Below are positions 56,335-64,000 of a stretch of DNA of 64,000 nucleotides, one piece after another. Numbering within the stretch: position 1 is the first letter of the stretch; every line of letters starts with the position of its first letter. The stretch comes from Blastopirellula sp. J2-11. Lineage in GTDB: Bacteria > Planctomycetota > Planctomycetia > Pirellulales > Pirellulaceae. Under the pieces are notes generated by a model that saw nothing but the letters and a program-made list of their open reading frames with translations, was not told the origin of the DNA and ran no database searches. The stretch covers positions 1,736,001 to 1,800,000 of the forward strand of contig NZ_CP097384.1 in the NCBI RefSeq assembly GCF_024584705.1, in the 5' to 3' direction. Position numbers and translations under genes: made by a program.

Positions 56335-56568
56335 TTAGACGACAAGTAGTCGGGCGTACTCTTCCCGCAATTGATTGCGCAGCAGATCCACGCGTGCGGA
56401 AATGACCACGCTTCCGGTCGTCGATTTTGACTGCGCTCCGCCTTGAAAGTCGGAGGTGCGAACTCCTGGCGTTGCGAACGGTCGATCGACGTCAATCCAA
56501 CCGGCGAAATTTCGCTCGGCGGCGACAGACGACTCGAATCGTTGCTCTCCAGCGATACGGGGTTTCAT
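56335..56568 (-). CDS. Hypothetical 77-residue protein
   Basis: I do not recognise this protein. It is supported by its ATG, which overlaps the stop of the FHA gene as ATGA, and by its stop lying 22 bases before the YfhO-like gene, so it fills the operon exactly. The sequence is basic with a C-terminal helix (DLLRNQLREEYARLLVV) and lacks a signal or membrane segment. Confidence 0.55.
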   Translation of the reverse strand: MKPRIAGEQRFESSVAAERNFAGWIDVDRPFATPGVRTSDFQGGAQSKSTTGSVVISARVDLLRNQLREEYARLLVV

Positions 56569-57116
56569 GCGGTAGCGCGTCTCCAGTGGGACGAAATAAC
56601 TTCTTCGACAAATTGATCGCCAAACAGGTTTTGCTTCACCTGGCTGATCAGGTTTTCGACCGCTTCACGTGCCGTCTCTTCGGTTGCTTTGGCGTTGCCG
56701 ATGATCTGTTGCAACGTGCGGCGATTCTCTTTCGCTCCGCCGCCGCTGGTGACGGCAAGCTGAAATTCGTAGGGACCGCAGCGAACCCGATCCCCGTCGG
56801 CAAGCTTGCCGTCGGTGAACGGTTCTCCATTGACGGTTAACTCGGGCCCTTCGCCAAACCAACGCAGCGTCAATTGTGAGCCGCGATGGTAGATGTAGGC
56901 GTACGAGTCGGGAAATTGCGGGTCTCCCAGCACCAAGTCGCAATCGTTGCCGGAGCCGATCAAAAACAGAGGCGGGGTGATAGGGCGACTCGGCTTCTCA
57001 GCGCGGCCTCGACGAATCAATAGCTCCGCCTGGAGGCGCGCAGGGCGACGATGGGCGCCTTGCAACGCGTGGGCGGCGTGAAGTTCGTATTTCGCAGTCA
57101 TAATGCGTCCGATCAT
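56565..57116 (-). CDS. FHA domain protein
   Basis: A 183-residue protein with a forkhead-associated domain, which binds phosphothreonine peptides. The domain (about 30-125) begins with LLIRRGRAEK, reaches PLFLIGSGNDCDLVL, where the G-S/N-D core binds phosphate, and ends with ELTVNGEPFTDGKLADGDRVRCG. A helical C-terminal tail (about 130-180, charged) follows. Planctomycetes have many Ser/Thr kinases, so it may read their marks; none is adjacent. An ATG five codons downstream would also start the protein well, so the exact start is open. The downstream gene overlaps it by four bases. Confidence 0.85.
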   Translation of the reverse strand: MIGRIMTAKYELHAAHALQGAHRRPARLQAELLIRRGRAEKPSRPITPPLFLIGSGNDCDLVLGDPQFPDSYAYIYHRGSQLTLRWFGEGPELTVNGEPFTDGKLADGDRVRCGPYEFQLAVTSGGGAKENRRTLQQIIGNAKATEETAREAVENLISQVKQNLFGDQFVEEVISSHWRRATA

Positions 57117-57312
57117 CTCAACGTGTTAGCCAATCGGAATCGCCAAGCGGGGTGACGGTCGACTGGCTATCTAACAACTTGATCGGACAAGGAGTAGGCC
57201 GCAAATTACCGAGAATTCGCGCAGACGCGAATCTTCCCAACGGGCGCAATCTTCCACGACCGGTTGGTGAATTTAAAGAGACTTTGCGGGGGCAAGTTGC
57301 TAGCAGAAAGTG

Positions 57313-57705
57313 CTAGTTTTGTGAAACGCGGATTTGCGCTCGCGCTTGATCGACCATGCGATCGCGGATCGCCAGCAGTTCGTCAGTCGACGTCGGCTGT
57401 TTCATCGCGTCTTGAAGTTGCTGCTCGGCGTCCACTTTCGAGACTTCTACGGCGGGGACTGCTTTGCCGGTCAGGACGTTGACCTCGTTGTTGGCGACTT
57501 GGACAAATCCGCCGTCTACATAGTAACGGGTTGTCGTGCCGCCGCTGACGATGCGCATTTCGCCGTAGCCCAGACGACCAATCATCGGGCTATGCGAAGG
57601 CGCAATGCCGATTTCGCCGTCGAAAAGCGGTAACGCGACGAAGTCGGCGGTCGTTTCGAGCGCCGTCTGTTCGGGCGTGACGACGATGCATTTGAGCTGC
57701 GCCAT
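57313..57705 (-). CDS. atpC: ATP synthase F1 epsilon subunit
   Basis: The central-stalk subunit that links rotation to the c-ring and can inhibit hydrolysis. It has 130 residues, with the N-terminal beta-sandwich (LKCIVVTPEQTALETTADFVALP, GEIGIAPSHSPMIGRLG) and a short C-terminal helical pair (VSKVDAEQQLQDAM). It begins with the ATG at 57705, three bases after the atpD stop, and is the last gene of the operon. Confidence 0.93.
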   Translation of the reverse strand: MAQLKCIVVTPEQTALETTADFVALPLFDGEIGIAPSHSPMIGRLGYGEMRIVSGGTTTRYYVDGGFVQVANNEVNVLTGKAVPAVEVSKVDAEQQLQDAMKQPTSTDELLAIRDRMVDQARAQIRVSQN

Positions 57706-57708
57706 CGG

Positions 57709-59214
<1,506 letters not shown>

Positions 59215-59249
59215 TCACGCACGCGACAACGCAGTTGCTGGAAAGCAGC

Positions 59250-60131
59250 TTAGTTGTTGAGCGCTTCGACGCCGCCGATGATTTCCATGATCTCGTTGGT
59301 AATCCGTCCCTGGCGGGCGCGGTTGTATTCCCGTGACAGTTGCTTGATCAAGTCCGACGCGTTTTCGGTAGCCGACTTCATCGCCACCATGCGCGCGATT
59401 TGTTCGCTGACCGCGGCGTCGAGGAAGCACTTGAACAACTTCACTTTGAAACTGGTCGGAACGACCTCTTCCAAAATGCTTTGGGCTGACGGGAAAAATT
59501 CGTACATCGACTCCGCCGAAGCTTCTTCTTCGCCGGCTCCCTCGAGCGATCCCAGCGGCAGCAAAGTCTCGATCACCGGGACCTGTTTGCTGCTGGAGAC
59601 GAACTTCGTATAGGAGACGTCCAAGCGATCCAGCTTACCGGCGACGTACTGCGTCAAGTATCGGTTGGCGATCACTTCGACTTCGTCGTAGCGCGGCTTG
59701 TCTTCAAAGTGGGTGAAGGTCTCATCTGCTTCCAGCTTGCGCTGCGAGCGGAAGAGGCCGATCCCCTTCTTGCCGGCGATCTCCAGGCTCAGCTTGCCAT
59801 ATTCTTTTTTCAAGTCGACGACATGCGGGAAGGTCGCTCGGCAAAGGCCGCCGTTGTAACCGCCGCACAGACCGCGGTTGGAGGTCAGCACCAACAGCGT
59901 CGCGTTCTCTTTGGAGTCATGCTCTTCAAGCAACGGATGGGTGAAGTCCAAGCTGGATGCGGTCAGGTCTTTCACGATCTGCGTGATGCGATCGGTATAG
60001 GCGGTCGCCGCCGCAGCACGATCCATCGCCTGCTTGTATCGCGCAGTCGCGATCAGTTCCATCGTCCGCGTAATCTTGCGAATGTTGCGGACCGACTTGC
60101 GGCGTTTATCGAGTGCTCGTGGGTTAGCCAT
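59250..60131 (-). CDS. atpG: ATP synthase F1 gamma subunit
   Basis: The rotor shaft of F1, 293 residues. The N-terminal helix starts RALDKRRKSVRNIRKITRTM and the C-terminal helix ends NRARQGRITNEIMEIIGGVEAL, the two parts of the coiled coil in the F1 core. LLVLTSNRGLCGGYNGG is the conserved Rossmann-like segment. It is slightly longer than usual because of a middle insertion that ends near EGAGEEEASAE. It starts 63 bases downstream of atpA. Confidence 0.95.
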   Translation of the reverse strand: MANPRALDKRRKSVRNIRKITRTMELIATARYKQAMDRAAAATAYTDRITQIVKDLTASSLDFTHPLLEEHDSKENATLLVLTSNRGLCGGYNGGLCRATFPHVVDLKKEYGKLSLEIAGKKGIGLFRSQRKLEADETFTHFEDKPRYDEVEVIANRYLTQYVAGKLDRLDVSYTKFVSSSKQVPVIETLLPLGSLEGAGEEEASAESMYEFFPSAQSILEEVVPTSFKVKLFKCFLDAAVSEQIARMVAMKSATENASDLIKQLSREYNRARQGRITNEIMEIIGGVEALNN

Positions 60132-60194
60132 ATCGCATTTTTTTCGTCAGCAGGCTGCGGCGGGAAAAGACCCCAAACGGAGAGGAATCGCGGC

Positions 60195-61721
<1,527 letters not shown>

Positions 61722-61748
61722 GGAACTACCGTTGTTCTTCGAAGGCGT

Positions 61749-62375
61749 CTATGTTTCGGAGGTCGTAAACCGCTCTAGAGCGTCTTTCGCTTGTTGCGCC
61801 GCAGCGCTGAGCGTTTGACGACGAATATTTTCCAATTGATGAGCTACGCTGCCGTCGATCACCGTATCGCCGACGCGAACGATCAGCCCGCCGATCAGCG
61901 CCGGATTGACGGAGGTTAATACCTCGACATCTTTGCCCAGCGTTTCTCGCAAGCGAGCGCTCACCGACGCGAACGATTGTTCGCTTAAGGGTTGAGCCGA
62001 CGTGACTTTCACATCGACGCGTCCCCGCTTTTCGCCCACCAACAGATGAAAGGCGCGCTGAATCTCACGAAGGCAGTAGAGCCGATTGTGGCCCGACAGC
62101 ACCTTCAAAAAGGTCAGCAGCGTCGGATTCATCCGCCCGGCGAAGGCCTTGTCCAAAATTTGCAGTCGCTCCTCATGAGCGATGCGCGGCGAAACGACCG
62201 CATTCGCAAGTTGCGGATGCGTGTCGAGCACGTCACGCACCAGCGAAGCGAGCTCTTCGACGACGACATCCAACGAACCGGCGGCGTCCGCGGCGCCATA
62301 CAGCGCCTTGGCGTAAATCGTGCCGACTCGTTCGCTGGCGAGATCGAATCGTGGATGATGGCTTGTCTCGGACAT
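61749..62375 (-). CDS. atpH: ATP synthase F1 delta subunit
   Basis: The part of the peripheral stalk that caps F1, 208 residues. The N-terminal helical bundle (about 15-120, with YAKALYGAADAAG) and the C-terminal strand segment ALIGGLIVRVGDTVIDGSV followed by HQLENIRRQTL are the family marks. The N-terminal 15 residues are an extension. It starts 19 bases downstream of atpF on the same strand. Confidence 0.93.
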   Translation of the reverse strand: MSETSHHPRFDLASERVGTIYAKALYGAADAAGSLDVVVEELASLVRDVLDTHPQLANAVVSPRIAHEERLQILDKAFAGRMNPTLLTFLKVLSGHNRLYCLREIQRAFHLLVGEKRGRVDVKVTSAQPLSEQSFASVSARLRETLGKDVEVLTSVNPALIGGLIVRVGDTVIDGSVAHQLENIRRQTLSAAAQQAKDALERFTTSET

Positions 62376-62394
62376 CGAGCGTGCGATTTCCCGG

Positions 62395-63159
62395 TTAGTT
62401 CTGGCTCGGAAGTTGAGCGAGCGTGTCGTTAATCAAGTGCTGGTGATCTTCCGGCGTCAGTTGCTGCCGGGTGATCTTGCTGGCCAGGTCGATCGCCAAG
62501 TTGACGCTTTGCTTCGTCAAATCGCTGATCGCAGCGGTCTTGGCCGCTTCGATCTCTTGCTGGGCCCGTTTGCGTTCGGCATTGCCGGCCGCTTGTGCGT
62601 CGGCCAAGATCTGGAGCCGCTTTTCCTCCGCTTCTTTCATGATCTGCTCACGCGACTTCTGGATTTCCTGCTGAGCGTCGGCCAACTTTTGGTTGTACTC
62701 GGTCAGCTTCGCTTCCGCCGCAGCGAACATCTTTTGAGCTTCGGCGAGCTTACCATCCATGGCCGCTTCGCGACTATCCAGCGCCGCGACGATCGGCTTC
62801 CAAGCCACGATTGTCAGCAATGCGGCCAACCCGATGAAAATGAAGAAATTGAACGTCGCCAGATCGAGCGTCAATTCTTCGGGATTGGCCATGCCGGGAG
62901 CGGCGTCATTGTGCGACAGATCGTTGGGGTTGTGGTCCCCAGCAATCTCGCCGTGATGCTCCGCCGCCTCATGGGCGTCATGCACCGCCTTTTCTCCAGC
63001 CGCTTCCATCTCCTTGATCCCCTCATTGATCGAACCTTCGACCGCTTCAATGGGACCCTTGACGGGAGCGGGCTCTTTTTCCTCTTGCGCGGCGCAATAC
63101 GTCGCGCTGACGATCGCCATCGCGGCGACGAGCAACAGTTTGGAAATGGGGGAGCGCAT
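62395..63159 (-). CDS. atpF: ATP synthase Fo b subunit with N-terminal extension
   Basis: The stator subunit of Fo, 254 residues, against about 160 in E. coli. The usual part begins with the membrane segment FNFFIFIGLAALLTIVAW (about 103-120) and the long charged helix (LDSREAAMDGKLAEAQKM onward) that dimerises. Before it lies an extra segment of about 100 residues: a hydrophobic signal-like start (LLLVAAMAIVSATYCAAQ) and a His/Glu-rich stretch. With the known N-out topology of b, the extension would lie outside the inner membrane. The atpE gene precedes it by about 70 bases. Confidence 0.93.
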   Translation of the reverse strand: MRSPISKLLLVAAMAIVSATYCAAQEEKEPAPVKGPIEAVEGSINEGIKEMEAAGEKAVHDAHEAAEHHGEIAGDHNPNDLSHNDAAPGMANPEELTLDLATFNFFIFIGLAALLTIVAWKPIVAALDSREAAMDGKLAEAQKMFAAAEAKLTEYNQKLADAQQEIQKSREQIMKEAEEKRLQILADAQAAGNAERKRAQQEIEAAKTAAISDLTKQSVNLAIDLASKITRQQLTPEDHQHLINDTLAQLPSQN

Positions 63160-63230
63160 GGTTTGTAAACCTATGGTTTAGGCCCAATCGTGAAGGCAAT
63201 CGGTGGTAAGCCTCGACCGAAAGGAGGAGC

Positions 63231-63527
63231 TTAGCCCCAGCAAATGAACAGCGCGAAGAAGGTGAAACCTTCGATGAGCGCGGCGGCGATAATCATCGCG
63301 GTTTGAATGTTACCGGCGACTTCCGGCTGACGGGCCATGCTTTCCAGCGCGCTGCTGGCCAACTTGCCGATGCCGTAAGCGGCGCCGATCACGGTCAGAC
63401 CAACGCCGAAGTACTTCGTCAGGTCAATCAGCGGACGCACGGCTTCAGTTTCCTGGGCCATGGCCGGAGCGGCGCAAATCAGGATAGCGGCGAAGCTGTA
63501 CAAGCAAAGCTTTGCAATTTTGGACAC
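63231..63527 (-). CDS. atpE: ATP synthase Fo c subunit with signal-like N-terminus
   Basis: The proton-carrying ring subunit. I chose the GTG at 63527, which has GAGGAG nine bases upstream; a TTG seven codons earlier is also open. The protein then has 98 residues. A hydrophobic lead with CAAPAMA-QETE looks like a cleavable signal peptide, followed by the two membrane helices: GVGLTVIGAAYGIGKLASSA and MIIAAALIEGFTFFALFI. The essential Glu is in LIEGF. Helix 1 has no Gln at the sodium-ligand position, so proton coupling is likely. The loop MARQPE between helices is intact. Confidence 0.92.
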   Translation of the reverse strand: MSKIAKLCLYSFAAILICAAPAMAQETEAVRPLIDLTKYFGVGLTVIGAAYGIGKLASSALESMARQPEVAGNIQTAMIIAAALIEGFTFFALFICWG

Positions 63528-63581
63528 GGACTCGTTCTCCTCAACCAAGGGTAAACAACGGTGTATTCGCAGACGTTCGAC

Positions 63582-64000
63582 TTAGTGATGGTGCGTCGAA
63601 GCGCCAATGAACAACGAAGACAAAAATGTAAATATGTACGCCTGCAGGAAAGCGACGAACAGTTCTAGGCAACTAAACAGAATCGCCGCGAAGACGATGA
63701 TCGGACCGGCGATGACCAACGACCATCCCGACATCTCGACACCCATCGCGACAATACCAAGCAGCACGACGTGACCGGCGACCATGTTCGCCAACAGACG
63801 AACGCCAAGCACGCCATGTTTAATAAACAAGCCGAGAACTTCGATGACGAAGAGCATGGTCTTGACCGGAATCCCGATCAACAGCGGCAGATCCATGTGC
63901 GGAACCAAGTTCAGCCACACGCCGACCGGACCAAACTTCAACGCGCCGGCGCCCATGCCGATCAGCAAGGTCGCTAACGCGAGCGATAAGGTCACGCTGA
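63582..64000 (-). CDS. atpB: ATP synthase Fo a subunit, C-terminal part
   Basis: The stator channel subunit, cut by the right window edge; only the last 138 residues are present and the frame stays open to base 64000. The essential Arg is in GVLGVRLLANMVAGHV, the segment that faces the c-ring, and the last membrane helices end in LQAYIFTFLSSLFIGAS followed by THHH. It precedes atpE as the first visible gene of the ATP synthase operon. Confidence 0.94.
   Translation of the reverse strand, partial: SVTLSLALATLLIGMGAGALKFGPVGVWLNLVPHMDLPLLIGIPVKTMLFVIEVLGLFIKHGVLGVRLLANMVAGHVVLLGIVAMGVEMSGWSLVIAGPIIVFAAILFSCLELFVAFLQAYIFTFLSSLFIGASTHHH

Noticed and set aside
57300-57316. Palindrome CTAGCAGAAAGTGCTAG at the atpC stop as a terminator
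   Set aside because: The stem has only six pairs and no T-run follows on the minus strand; it may be chance.

Overview
The window looks like chromosomal DNA of a planctomycete of the Pirellulaceae (Blastopirellula/Bremerella-like). The basis is a moderately GC-rich composition, several small proteins of types I associate with planctomycetes (17409-17642, 17746-18231, 46327-46848), a TAT-exported Gfo/Idh oxidoreductase, a DUF1080 protein, and an FMN-binding glutamate-synthase-like protein. The genus is inference; no 16S rRNA lies in the window.

Region 1 (1-14077) reads as the right end of an integrated element. It holds a DnaB/RepA-like helicase cut by the window edge, a two-TM GAF-like membrane protein in visibly AT-richer DNA, and a minus-strand type I restriction-modification operon. 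The operon order is hsdM, hsdS, a DUF429-like RNase H-fold protein, hsdR and a YgjP/DUF45 metallopeptidase, mostly joined by ATGA or short overlaps. A tyrosine recombinase follows, and its reading frame runs into the 3' end of a tRNA-Leu(UAA) gene. This is the usual arrangement of a tRNA-targeting island; the other junction would lie left of position 1.

Region 2 (14078-30700) is backbone: a DUF420 membrane protein, leuA, three planctomycete-type hypothetical genes, a frameshifted kinase-like pseudogene, DUF1080 and HAD genes, a CheY/CheA-like pair, xylA, an SDR, a Gfo/Idh oxidoreductase and pyruvate kinase. Upstream of leuA is a complete leucine attenuator: a 21-residue leader peptide with six Leu codons among seven, competing 1:2, 2:3 and 3:4 pairings, and a terminator with seven U. 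I regard it as the most notable regulatory find.

Region 3 (30900-45830) holds a glutamate-synthase-like flavoprotein, ComEC, rpsO-pnp with an intergenic hairpin, a histidine kinase/NtrC-type pair, mutL, an aroD-aroE fusion with aroK, and a prepilin peptidase. A 20-bp tandem repeat of about 12 copies follows (45848-46082).

Region 4 (46300-64000) holds an OmpA-like lipoprotein, hisH and hisA split by palindromic repeats, an EF-G-like GTPase, a serine acetyltransferase, an FHA/small-protein/YfhO operon, and the F1Fo ATP synthase operon in the order atpB-E-F-H-A-G-D-C on the minus strand. atpB is cut by the window edge. The b subunit, and the c subunit at its likely start, carry signal-peptide-like N-termini. 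Dispersed palindromic repeats recur in the gene-free stretches around 14.2, 48.7 and 53.5 kb.
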